A stretch of 64,000 nt of DNA, taken from contig NZ_CP009889.1 of NCBI RefSeq assembly GCF_000788395.1, forward strand, positions 620,001 to 684,000, given 5' to 3'. Below, piece after piece: positions 17,962 to 25,595 of the stretch. The notes beneath the pieces are model-generated. The model did not search any database and was not told the DNA's origin. It was given only the letters and a program-made list of their open reading frames with translations. The first letter of the stretch is position 1; each line of letters begins with the position of its first letter. The translations under genes were made by a program, and so were the position numbers. Source of the stretch: Pseudoalteromonas piratica. GTDB lineage: Bacteria; Pseudomonadota; Gammaproteobacteria; Enterobacterales; Alteromonadaceae.

Positions 17962-18352
17962 GCTGTTGGCTGTGTTGAATTGGTTGAAGTTCGAGTTGTT
18001 GAATTTGCGCCACTAATTGACAATGGCTGTTTAACAATTCAAGTAACTGCTCAAAAGAAAGAGATAGCGGTTGAGTTGTTTGTATGGCAAAACGTTCTGA
18101 TAATTGTGCGATGCTTGACTCGCTTTTTTGCCAGCCGTAAGTCCAACTCATTGCTTGCTTTAGCTGTTGTTCTTGTTCGTAAGCTTGTTCACTGAAGTGA
18201 TCGATATAGCTATAAAATACTAGTGTATCTTTGAAGCTTTGAATATCGACCAAAATGTCGTCCAGACTCACGCTCGCAAATCCTTGTTCACTTTGGCTAA
18301 TACCAATGTTTAGCTCAGTAGCAAGCTGCTTTATAAAATCGTTAATTAACAT
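17942..18352 (-). CDS. YscB-like class I chaperone (partner of SycN)
   Basis: A 136-residue protein with a CesT/YscB-like plan: an N-terminal helix (INDFIKQLATELNI), beta-rich middle and C-terminal helices. In Yersinia yscB lies directly upstream of yscC, and YscB with SycN chaperones the gatekeeper YopN. Both the synteny and the presence of a SycN-like gene beside sctW here support this role. GGAGGAG precedes the ATG closely. First gene of the minus-strand operon. Similarity is weak, so the call rests on context and size. Confidence 0.75.
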   Translation of the reverse strand: MLINDFIKQLATELNIGISQSEQGFASVSLDDILVDIQSFKDTLVFYSYIDHFSEQAYEQEQQLKQAMSWTYGWQKSESSIAQLSERFAIQTTQPLSLSFEQLLELLNSHCQLVAQIQQLELQPIQHSQQHAYILP

Positions 18353-18626
18353 ATCTCCTCCACAGTGCTTAGCGTCTCATGGTTACAAAACACAAGTTTG
18401 TAGAGGAAGACGTAAAATTTTATATATTGGGTCAGATGAAAGTAGTAGCAAACAATGCGCTACAAAAACCGTTTAAAGATAACAAGGCCTTGTGAGTGCG
18501 CCATTTTTATAAATCGGGTTTAAATTTTTTACTTGGCGTCAAATCTGATTGCATACACACATTGCTGCATATTTTTTGCAAAATTATTTGTTAGAGTCCT
18601 TTACTAGGCGGATAAAGGAGCAAGAA
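18353..18626. promoter_or_regulatory. Divergent promoter region of the two T3SS halves, with a shared box at 18556-18571
   Basis: This gap separates the minus-strand structural operon from the plus-strand tip/translocon operon. It holds CACACATTGCTGCATA (18556-18571) followed by a T-run; 15 of 16 bases recur upstream of the gene at 41004, and the CTGCATA core recurs upstream of the lcrG-like gene. A site for the ExsA-like activator is the simplest reading. AAGGAG lies just before the ATG at 18627. Confidence 0.55.
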
Positions 18627-19484
18627 ATGAGCGGTATTTCAACTGATGATGCCTATTGGCAATTTGGTTATCATGCAAATGAAAAAGTAACGACAGACGT
18701 ATTTGAAGATGGTGAACGTGTCAGCAAAGAGTTATCAATAACTAACTTAAAAGATGCCGATGCCAATATCGACCCATGGGAAGTTTTATCAGCTCTCGAT
18801 GATGCGGCTGATGTCGTGCAATATCAAATAAATGGCACACTTTATACCAGTGATGAGATCCAAACCTTTATTGATGATGGTAATTTAGATATCACTTCGT
18901 CGGGTTATATTACTTTTAATAATACGCAACTTGATACTGACCAAGTGGGTTATGAAGTTCACACACTGCTTATTGAAAAACTACAAGATGAAATTAACGA
19001 AATCAATGAGTTAATCATTGATATGCAAAAGCTCGAGAATGTTTTGCTGCTAAATTCTGACATTAAAGACAAAGGTGAAGAAAAGATTGACCTAAATAGT
19101 CGCAGTGGTGAATTTTGGGATGATTTGCAAAATGAATTACCTGGCGAGACGAGTTATAACCTAGCGAGGTTTATTGTTGCTTGTGATTATCACTACAGAG
19201 AGTGGGCTGAAATAGCCCAAGTGTGGCCTTCTGACAGCGATACCTATTATGATTTTGGTACAGTTGTAATGAGTGTAACGTCAAAAGTTGCTTTTCAAAC
19301 AAATGACATTACCAATGCCATTGAGGTACTAAACAACAAAGTAAAAGAACGCACCACTCAGGTTGAACAATTAGGTACAGATTTACAAAGTAATACCTCA
19401 CAGTACAACAGCTTAATGGAAGCGATGTCGAACTATTACAGTACTTACTTCGATGCGGCGAAAAGTCTGCTAACAGGAGGGTAA
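18627..19484 (+). CDS. Putative T3SS needle-tip protein, paralogue 1
   Basis: A 285-residue acidic protein with no signal peptide. It has an N-terminal globular part (YWQFG near residue 10), a central helix (VHTLLIEKLQDEINEINELI), a second globular part and a long C-terminal helix (about 225-280). Two helices able to form an antiparallel coiled coil between globular ends is the LcrV/IpaD tip-protein plan. It heads the translocon operon where LcrV-type tips occur. The ATG at 18627 is chosen over an upstream in-frame start because AAGGAG precedes it and because the paralogue starts at the same place. Direct similarity to known tips is not obvious. Confidence 0.6.
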   Translation: MSGISTDDAYWQFGYHANEKVTTDVFEDGERVSKELSITNLKDADANIDPWEVLSALDDAADVVQYQINGTLYTSDEIQTFIDDGNLDITSSGYITFNNTQLDTDQVGYEVHTLLIEKLQDEINEINELIIDMQKLENVLLLNSDIKDKGEEKIDLNSRSGEFWDDLQNELPGETSYNLARFIVACDYHYREWAEIAQVWPSDSDTYYDFGTVVMSVTSKVAFQTNDITNAIEVLNNKVKERTTQVEQLGTDLQSNTSQYNSLMEAMSNYYSTYFDAAKSLLTGG

Positions 19485-19486
19485 CC

Positions 19487-20332
19487 ATGGCTGATCCTTA
19501 CTGGCAGTTTGGTGCCTTTGCCAATGCCTCTGTCACAACCACTGTTTTTGAAGAGGGTGAACGTAAAACTGAAACCCTGGATGCTGATGAGTTAAAAGTG
19601 GTAGATGAAAATATCGACCCTTGGAGTATTTTGGCATCATTAGGTGAAACCAGTGACGCAGTGCGTTATCAAATTAAAGGGGTGGAATATACTTCAAGTG
19701 AAATCGAAACCTTTATTAATGATGGTGATTTATCATTAACCTCTGCAGGGTCTATTGTGTTTAAAGGTGAGACTCTGGAATACGCAGAGGTTGGTTACGA
19801 AGTTCACACCCTAATGATTGAGAAACTTCAAGACGACATTGAACAAATTAATGAGCTATTAGAGCAGCTAAATTACATTTCGGCAGCGTTAGGTGAAAGT
19901 AGCACTTTTGAAGAGGATGGTGAAATAACCTACAACTGGGCTAATGGTGTCGCAGGGATTGATGAATTCTATAATTTGCTAAAGCAGCAAACCCCTGATT
20001 TATCAGATAGTGAAAGGCGCGTATTGCTGAAGGATGCGAATAATAATTACATAGTATGGGAAGATATCAGTGCCAGTACCACAAGTAGTAGCGGTACCTA
20101 TCGCTTTGGTACGACCACAGTCAATACAACCCAATACTATATGACCTTTCAAGAAAACGATATCTCAAATGCCCTTGAGGCACTGCGAAACACTGTAAAA
20201 GAAAAAACCACGCAAACTGAAACATTAAGTACTGACTTTCAGGCGTCAAATGAGCAATACACATCAGTTATAACTGCAATGTCACAGTATGCCGAAGATT
20301 TTTACGGCAGCATTAAACAGCTTACTGATTGA
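19487..20332 (+). CDS. Putative T3SS needle-tip protein, paralogue 2
   Basis: A 281-residue tandem paralogue of the preceding gene, sharing about half its residues by eye, for example YWQFG, ENIDPW, VGYEVHTLMIEKLQDDIEQI and the C-terminal helix ENDISNALEALRNTVKEKT. The middle (about 150-205) diverges most. GGAGGG lies before the ATG, two bases after the first copy's stop. Two co-expressed copies suggest either a mixed tip complex or one tip plus a secreted relative. A hairpin and a separate upstream box follow before the lcrG-like gene. Confidence 0.6.
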   Translation: MADPYWQFGAFANASVTTTVFEEGERKTETLDADELKVVDENIDPWSILASLGETSDAVRYQIKGVEYTSSEIETFINDGDLSLTSAGSIVFKGETLEYAEVGYEVHTLMIEKLQDDIEQINELLEQLNYISAALGESSTFEEDGEITYNWANGVAGIDEFYNLLKQQTPDLSDSERRVLLKDANNNYIVWEDISASTTSSSGTYRFGTTTVNTTQYYMTFQENDISNALEALRNTVKEKTTQTETLSTDFQASNEQYTSVITAMSQYAEDFYGSIKQLTD

Positions 20333-20349
20333 TGAGTTAGCTTTGCAAA

Positions 20350-20388
20350 TTTGCACATTGTTGCTTTAATAATCGCACAATGTGCAAA
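20350..20388. promoter_or_regulatory. Inverted repeat TTTGCACATTGT between tip and lcrG-like genes
   Basis: Perfect 12-base arms at 20350-20361 and 20377-20388 with a 15-base spacer, starting 18 bases after the second tip gene stop. No T-run follows, so it is not a standard terminator. TTTGCACA occurs a third time at 20404. A DNA-binding site or an mRNA-stabilising hairpin are the main options. Confidence 0.5.
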
Positions 20389-20403
20389 CTTGCAGTGTTA
20401 CAA

Positions 20404-20424
20404 TTTGCACAATCTCTGCATATT
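20404..20424 (+). promoter_or_regulatory. CTGCATA box upstream of the lcrG-like operon
   Basis: TTTGCACA followed, after four bases, by CTGCATATT. Same arrangement as the box at 40905 (TTGCACA, five bases, CTGCATA) and the core of the box at 18556. It lies 160 bases upstream of the lcrG-like ATG, leaving ample space for a promoter. Confidence 0.45.
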
Positions 20425-20584
20425 TCGAAAAATAACATTTTATTCAAATTAAAAACATTAAAATTCAATAGTTTAAAATTAAACAAAAAAGTCACAATTA
20501 GGTGACAATTCTCCATATTTATTGATATTTCCCTTCTTATACTGAACACATAAAGTCAAAACGGCAGTAATAAAGGTGTTCATT

Positions 20585-20866
20585 ATGTTTGATCCTGACA
20601 AGTTACTACAACAACGCAGATTGCAAGTTGTAACCGCGAATGTGAATGCACGTTTACGTGAAACGCGGCGCTTAGAAGAAGAGCTAGCGCAAAAGCTCGG
20701 CATGACATTTGAGCAGTTTAAAGCGCGCTGTAAAAAAGAGCGCGAAAAAGGCAAAACACAGCACAGCGATGTAAAAAAAATGGTGAGTAAAGTACTTAAC
20801 CAAACAAGTAACCAAGTTACTGCCAACAAACCTAAAAAATTACCACGACATACGCATTACATTTAA
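20585..20866 (+). CDS. LcrG-like tip chaperone / secretion control protein
   Basis: A 93-residue basic helical protein. LcrG/PcrG proteins (about 95 residues) bind the tip protein in the cytoplasm and help block secretion before contact. Shared features: a central LGMTFEQFKARC segment that lines up with LcrG's LGLTPEAVMKIF, a charged helix, and a C-terminus rich in Lys/Pro ending in Ile (KKLPRHTHYI). It sits directly before the lcrH-like gene as in lcrGVH. The ATG at 20585 is preferred over an in-frame GTG nine bases upstream because AAAGGTG then serves as ribosome site. Confidence 0.72.
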   Translation: MFDPDKLLQQRRLQVVTANVNARLRETRRLEEELAQKLGMTFEQFKARCKKEREKGKTQHSDVKKMVSKVLNQTSNQVTANKPKKLPRHTHYI

Positions 20867-20887
20867 TTTCTGAGGAGTGTACAAACG

Positions 20888-21391
20888 ATGGCGCAGATCG
20901 ACCCAAGTTTAGTTAAAAAGGAACAACTTGAAACCTTTATTGGCAAAGGCGGTGTAATGCATGAGCTGGTGGATTTGAGTAAAGATCAAATGGAAAGCTT
21001 ATATGCCGTTGCATTCAACTTGTATCAAACAAACCGCATGAGCGAGGCAGAGCAAGTATTTAAAATGTTGGTGTTATGTGACCACCTAAATGTGAAGTAC
21101 CAAATTGGCCTTGGGGCGACACGTCAGGCACAAGGTAAATATGAAGAGGCGGCTGACACATACAGCATGGCGACATTAATTGATGCTGAGGAGCCGAAAC
21201 TGGCATTTCATTCAGGCGAATGTCATTTAGCGCTAGGTGATTTAGAGCGCGCAGAAGCAGGTTTCACCGGTACGCTTGTGCGTTGTGAAGGACGTGATGA
21301 ATACAACGAACTTGCAACTAAAGCACAAGGGTTACTATCCATCGTTGAAAAACGGAAAAAGAAACAGGAGCAAACTGATGTCAGTAAATAG
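20888..21391 (+). CDS. Class II translocator chaperone (LcrH/SycD/PcrH family)
   Basis: A 167-residue TPR chaperone that keeps the two translocators (next two genes) soluble before export. Three TPR units span about 36-140: LYAVAFNLYQTNRMSEAEQVF, QIGLGATRQAQGKYEEAADTY and AFHSGECHLALGDLERAEAGF. The second unit's IGLGATRQAQGKYEEA is a hallmark of the family. GAGGAG precedes the ATG. It overlaps sctE by 14 bases. Confidence 0.95.
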   Translation: MAQIDPSLVKKEQLETFIGKGGVMHELVDLSKDQMESLYAVAFNLYQTNRMSEAEQVFKMLVLCDHLNVKYQIGLGATRQAQGKYEEAADTYSMATLIDAEEPKLAFHSGECHLALGDLERAEAGFTGTLVRCEGRDEYNELATKAQGLLSIVEKRKKKQEQTDVSK

Positions 21392-22607
21392 CCTAGGAGT
21401 TGGCAATACGGCATTTACCCAGATTTTCCAAGAAGGAATGTCTGCGGTAATGAAAAGCTTTAGTGGGATTAATCCATCTGATGCCTCTGGAGTAACCAGT
21501 GCATCCAATGAGTCGGGTAACCCGAGCATTGCAGAGCCTGATAGCGACACCACATTAAGTGGCATTGCAACCATGTTTATTGTATTGGGCAAAATCAAAG
21601 AGATTAAAGACTCAACCATTGCAGCTAATAAAGCGGAACTTGAACGGGTTCAGGCAGAGCAAGAAGATTTAATGAATGAACAAATCGACAAGCTTAATGA
21701 ACAGGAAGAAAACCGTTTAGATCAAATCGAAAAAGCAGAAAAAGCACGCAAAAAAGCAAAACAAGCGGGTATTTTTGGCAAGGCATTTGGATTTGTAACT
21801 GCGATTGCCACCACTATTGGCGGAATGTGTTCTTTAGCAGCAGGTGTGCTCTCTGGGCAGCCTAATTTAATTGCTGCGGGTGTTGCATTGACTGCTGCTG
21901 GCATGTGTGAGGTTGCCGCACAAATATGCTTAGCTCTAGGGGAAGATAAAGCTGCGGAAATATTAAGTTATACCGCAATTGCATTAACCGTTATTGGTGT
22001 TGGTTTACTCACCTATGGTGCGGCTTCAGGTGCTGCCGCAGGCGCCGCAGCAGGTAAAGAAGTTGCAAAAGAAGCCACCGAAGTGGCAGTAAAAGAAGGG
22101 GTGAAAGCCGCAGCGAAAGAAGCTGCAAGTGAAGCAGCAGAAGAAGTAATTGAGCAAGCTGCTAAGGCTGTAGTGAAAGAAATTTCACAAAATGTCGCCG
22201 AAGAGGTAGCAGAAGAAGCCATTGAGCGCGCCGCTAAAAATCTTTGTGAAACCATGATCAAAAAACAAAGTGACGACATGATAAAAGCTGCGATGGGGCG
22301 CACAACATGGGCCTCAAGTGCAGCATCTATGGGGGCACAAACGGGCAGTGGCATTATCAGCGCAGAACAAGCGGATATTCAAGAAGCGCTTAACAAAATT
22401 AATTTACAAGTACAGTTGTTGGAAAGTGAATTAGTTGAAAACGAAGCACTGGTATCAAAGCTTGAATCTATTTTGCAACGTTTTATCGCCTTCATTCAAT
22501 CACAGTCCGGTACGGTGGTTGATATTGCGAGTATTTTATCGGATGCAGCAAAAAATGAAATGCAAGCATCGCTTTCTGTGCTTAATAACGCACGTGCATC
22601 AATTTAA
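21378..22607 (+). CDS. sctE: T3SS major translocator SctE (YopB/PopB family)
   Basis: A 410-residue pore-forming translocator. It has an N-terminal secretion region, a charged coiled coil (about 78-128), two hydrophobic segments (about 131-190 and 193-227) for host-membrane insertion, and an Ala/Glu-rich amphipathic C-terminal part. The layout and place after an lcrH-like chaperone are those of YopB. The ATG at 21378 is chosen: an upstream in-frame ATG would lie deep in the chaperone gene, and AGGAG lies 8 bases before this one. Confidence 0.92.
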   Translation: MSVNSLGVGNTAFTQIFQEGMSAVMKSFSGINPSDASGVTSASNESGNPSIAEPDSDTTLSGIATMFIVLGKIKEIKDSTIAANKAELERVQAEQEDLMNEQIDKLNEQEENRLDQIEKAEKARKKAKQAGIFGKAFGFVTAIATTIGGMCSLAAGVLSGQPNLIAAGVALTAAGMCEVAAQICLALGEDKAAEILSYTAIALTVIGVGLLTYGAASGAAAGAAAGKEVAKEATEVAVKEGVKAAAKEAASEAAEEVIEQAAKAVVKEISQNVAEEVAEEAIERAAKNLCETMIKKQSDDMIKAAMGRTTWASSAASMGAQTGSGIISAEQADIQEALNKINLQVQLLESELVENEALVSKLESILQRFIAFIQSQSGTVVDIASILSDAAKNEMQASLSVLNNARASI

Positions 22608-22618
22608 GGAAAATTATC

Positions 22619-23383
22619 ATGAATGGTTTAGTACTCGATGGTCCACGTATTAATACGATGCAACCACAAGTTGTTTCGGGCGAGAACAATGTGGATAAAC
22701 CACAGCATAACTGTGGTGTAAATGCCAATGATGCGGCGCAACGTTACGAGCCTTTAAGCTTGGACTGTGAAGTAGTTAAAAATGCAGAAACGCTTGCGTT
22801 TGATTTAACCGCTTCGGCAAACAGCGCAACAAAAATGGCACAATTATTTTTGCAATTAGTACAGTCACTGCGTGAAGCGGCCGAAAATCGTGCAGAAGTG
22901 ATTATTCAACAAATGGAAACGCAAGTTGAAGTTAAGCGTGATTCTGCAGAGACCATTGCCACAGAAGCAAAAGATGCAAAAGACAAAGGTGATGAAGCGG
23001 TTCACCAACAGCGTATTGCAGCGGCGATTAACATCGGTGGCGCTGTGTGTGGCGGTTTAGCTGGTGCTGGCGCATCGAAATTTGCTGGTGCACAAGCGGG
23101 TGCAGCTGTTTCCTCTTTGGTTACAACGGGATCTGGCGGTAGTGCGGGCTTTGCCAGCGCAGAAGCGGCCAATCAGAATAACAAAGTGACTGAGATCCAA
23201 GAAAAATCAAAAGCAGAGCAAACTGAAAACGATGCAACTGCACAACAGGCGGCTGCGTTGCAACAACGTGCGCAAAACTGGGAAGGCACCTTGAACGATA
23301 TTCAAGCTGCATTATTGAGCCTGGCTAAGGAACTCTTTTCTCAAGAGCCTAATACAGCGCGCAATATGGGTAACAACATCTAA
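22619..23383 (+). CDS. sctB: T3SS minor translocator SctB (YopD/PopD family)
   Basis: A 254-residue hydrophilic translocator with one long hydrophobic stretch (about 133-180, rich in Gly/Ala) and C-terminal amphipathic helices, the YopD/PopD design. With SctE it forms the translocation pore in the host membrane. AAGGA overlaps the sctE stop. It is the last gene of the translocon operon; a short hairpin and T-run follow. Confidence 0.9.
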   Translation: MNGLVLDGPRINTMQPQVVSGENNVDKPQHNCGVNANDAAQRYEPLSLDCEVVKNAETLAFDLTASANSATKMAQLFLQLVQSLREAAENRAEVIIQQMETQVEVKRDSAETIATEAKDAKDKGDEAVHQQRIAAAINIGGAVCGGLAGAGASKFAGAQAGAAVSSLVTTGSGGSAGFASAEAANQNNKVTEIQEKSKAEQTENDATAQQAAALQQRAQNWEGTLNDIQAALLSLAKELFSQEPNTARNMGNNI

Positions 23384-23389
23384 ATTATG

Positions 23390-23424
23390 GGCAGGTTAAC
23401 ACCTGCCTAATTCCACATTTTTTT
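23390..23424 (+). terminator. Weak terminator or attenuator after sctB
   Basis: GGCAGGT and ACCTGCC form a 7-bp stem with a TAAC loop; a run of eight T follows about ten bases later. The gap between stem and T-run makes partial read-through to the activator gene likely. Confidence 0.5.
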
Positions 23425-23479
23425 AATAACGGTGTTTCGGCATCGCGGGTTTTTTCGGCCTAAATTTGAGGGAAGCATT

Positions 23480-24337
23480 ATGCAAACACAATTAGCTACG
23501 CTTGAAAATGCGAATTTTTCACAAGCTTTTACTAGTCATTTGGCGTTTGATTATGGAACTGCATTTCGAGTAACTATGCCAGCAGGTACACGCTACTCTG
23601 TTGCGTTTACTGCACCACTTACACTTGTGATGGTGGTGACTGGCACGGCCGGTGTAAACAATTTAAGTACCTATGCTCCAAGTAGTTTATTACTTGTGAA
23701 AGATGGTTTTTGTCATTTTGAGAACCTTGATAGTGCCCGTGATACCGTTATTTTATGTTTATCACTTGAACAAACCTGGCTTTTAAATTTTAAACAACGT
23801 TATCAAGCATTAGTGACAGGCGTTCAGGTGCATGACCAAGATGAAAACTCAGCACCGTTAGCATTTTGTGGTTGTGATTTAACTCGCATGGCGATGACGG
23901 GGTTAGATCAATTGTTAAGTGATGCGCAAGTACCCAGCTTAACCTCACTGAAAGTCGAAGAGTTGTTATTACTGCAAATTAATAAGCCACAAGGTGCTCG
24001 CTTAGTAAACTTATTGGTTGAAAGTTGTGATCCTGCAACAGAGCGCTTTAGAGCATTTGTAGAAAAGAATTATTTAAAAGACTGGTCTTTAGAGCAGTTT
24101 GCTAAAGAAATTGGCATGTCACTTACTGCATTTAAATCGGCATTTAACCAAATTTACCACACATCCCCACGTGCTTGGTTTAATGAGCGTCGTCTTAAAT
24201 ATGCCGCGCATTTATTGCACACCAGTCAGATGCGTGTGATTGATATCGCAATCGAGGCAGGCTTCTCAAGTCAGTCTTACTTTACGCAAGCCTATAAGTC
24301 TCGTTTTGGTACAACACCAAAGCAGGCAAGAAAGTAA
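23480..24337 (+). CDS. ExsA/LcrF-like AraC-family activator of the T3SS
   Basis: A 286-residue regulator (ExsA is 278). The N-terminal cupin-like domain (about 1-165) would dimerise and receive regulation; the C-terminal AraC domain (about 188-285) has two helix-turn-helix motifs, LEQFAKEIGMSLTAFKSAF and VIDIAIEAGFSSQSYFTQAY. The latter is nearly the ExsA/LcrF signature. The ATG at 23480 follows GAGGGAAG. Its position inside the T3SS locus makes it the likely master activator. The ExsC/D/E control proteins of Pseudomonas are not recognised here, so signal input must differ or lie elsewhere. Confidence 0.88.
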   Translation: MQTQLATLENANFSQAFTSHLAFDYGTAFRVTMPAGTRYSVAFTAPLTLVMVVTGTAGVNNLSTYAPSSLLLVKDGFCHFENLDSARDTVILCLSLEQTWLLNFKQRYQALVTGVQVHDQDENSAPLAFCGCDLTRMAMTGLDQLLSDAQVPSLTSLKVEELLLLQINKPQGARLVNLLVESCDPATERFRAFVEKNYLKDWSLEQFAKEIGMSLTAFKSAFNQIYHTSPRAWFNERRLKYAAHLLHTSQMRVIDIAIEAGFSSQSYFTQAYKSRFGTTPKQARK

Positions 24338-24342
24338 TTCCT

Positions 24343-25047
24343 ATGAAAAAGTTAATTTTCAGCTTAACAATCGCGTCAATGTTGAGTGCATGCAGTGTAA
24401 CAAAAGAGCAAGTACAGCCTTTACTTAACACTGTGAATATCGGTGTATTAGAAGATACACGCCTTGCTGACTGGCGCTTATTGAGTAAGTCAGAGCAAAC
24501 ACTCGCGGGTAAGGTTATCGAATTACCTTATGACGCACTTTTAGATGAAATGCGTGTTGGCAATCTCGATCTGATTGTGGGCATTCCCGCAACAGGCAAC
24601 GCCAATCAATTGATGCTTGAACACAGTGTTGTTGTTGATGAACGCGTATTTGATTACTTCGTCCACAGTGAGGATAAAAGGCGCTTGAGCGAGTACGTAT
24701 TTGAGCGCAATTTTCTTAAGCAAGTTAATCGCTTGGGGTACGTAGCTAAAGGAGAACCTGGGGTAATTAACGAGCTCGTGATGCCTCAGGCGCTGGCCCA
24801 CCAGTCTTATATTCAGTGTGATTCATTAGCACAGTGTTTTCAATTACTGAGCGAACAAAATATTGATGCAATTTACAGCGATGTAGCCGCACTTGATGCC
24901 CTTGGTAGCAACCATGCGTTAGTAACCGTTGGATTTGAAAAGACCGTAGATTTTACGCTTTTAATGAACGACAAAACACTCACATCAGCAGAGCGAAACG
25001 AACTAGGTAAACTCTTTTCAACCAATGAAGAAAAACAGACATTTTAA
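24343..25047 (+). CDS. Lipoprotein with a solute-binding-protein-like fold, next to the T3SS activator
   Basis: A 234-residue protein with a lipobox (MLSACS, Cys at residue 17). The rest reads like a family 3 periplasmic binding protein: an opening beta strand (VNIGVLED), a strand followed by GNLDLIVGIPATGN, and a second lobe with QNIDAIYSDVAAL. In Yersinia and Pseudomonas the secretin pilotin (YscW/ExsB) is encoded beside LcrF/ExsA, but those are small beta-sandwich proteins and this is not one. It may act as a pilotin substitute, a ligand sensor or neither. Only five bases separate it from the activator gene, so it is co-transcribed. Confidence 0.6.
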   Translation: MKKLIFSLTIASMLSACSVTKEQVQPLLNTVNIGVLEDTRLADWRLLSKSEQTLAGKVIELPYDALLDEMRVGNLDLIVGIPATGNANQLMLEHSVVVDERVFDYFVHSEDKRRLSEYVFERNFLKQVNRLGYVAKGEPGVINELVMPQALAHQSYIQCDSLAQCFQLLSEQNIDAIYSDVAALDALGSNHALVTVGFEKTVDFTLLMNDKTLTSAERNELGKLFSTNEEKQTF

Positions 25048-25510
25048 GCCGTGCGACACGGCAATTGAGATAAAAGAATCACAGCGCCGAGCAGAAATTA
25101 ATGTGCTGTCGGGGTTTACAAAACAAGGGCTCATTGGCCGAAATTTACGCGGCTTTGATATTACAAAGTTTTATCAAGTACATCCTGAACTGCTACATGA
25201 ATTCACTCGAACAGCGGCGGGAACTGCTTATCGTGAATTTATTATGGCGATTATTGAAAGTGATGTAGTAGCCCTGGCAAAACAGCCAAATGAAAACAGT
25301 GATGCGCTAAGCAAAATATTTATTCAGCTCCATCAACAGCTAGCAAATGTGATTAGTCATAACACCTTTATCGGTTGTACACATTTGTTTGATGAATATA
25401 CAAATTGTTTAACTGCGCTTAATGAAGATGCGGGTAACGCACTCATTATTAAAGCAATTCTAGACGTTTTGTCGTCCATGCTGACAAAACTGTACGAAGC
25501 AAAAAAATAA
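25025..25510 (+). CDS. Unrecognised helical protein of the T3SS regulator/effector unit
   Basis: A 161-residue protein I do not recognise. It is mostly helical, with no signal peptide or membrane helix. A basic N-terminus leads to a Phe/Leu-rich core (LHEFTRTAAGTAYREFIMAI) and a C-terminal helix ending SSMLTKLYEAKK. It overlaps the lipoprotein gene by 23 bases and lacks a clear ribosome site, suggesting translational coupling. Given its place between activator and effector it might be a regulatory partner of the activator or a chaperone; neither can be shown from sequence. Confidence 0.5.
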   Translation: MKKNRHFKPCDTAIEIKESQRRAEINVLSGFTKQGLIGRNLRGFDITKFYQVHPELLHEFTRTAAGTAYREFIMAIIESDVVALAKQPNENSDALSKIFIQLHQQLANVISHNTFIGCTHLFDEYTNCLTALNEDAGNALIIKAILDVLSSMLTKLYEAKK

Positions 25511-25595
25511 CCGTTCATTTAGGTGAACACAACAATGTTATTGAGATGCGATAGGTATTTATCTCTGCATACTCAGCCATAAAAAAGGAAATAAC

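Noticed and set aside
20337..20549. A 70-codon minus-strand open frame in the gap after the tip genes.
   Set aside because: Composition follows AT-rich non-coding DNA, and the inverted repeat and box in the gap explain the conserved signal better.
22013..22354. A 113-codon minus-strand open frame rich in Ala and Ser.
   Set aside because: It is antisense to the Ala/Glu-rich region of sctE and has no ribosome site.
25557..25571. TTTATCTCTGCATA before the RGS-like gene, another copy of the T3SS box core.
   Set aside because: It ends only 24 bases before the ATG and lacks the TTGCACA half, so a promoter would not fit; it is probably chance.
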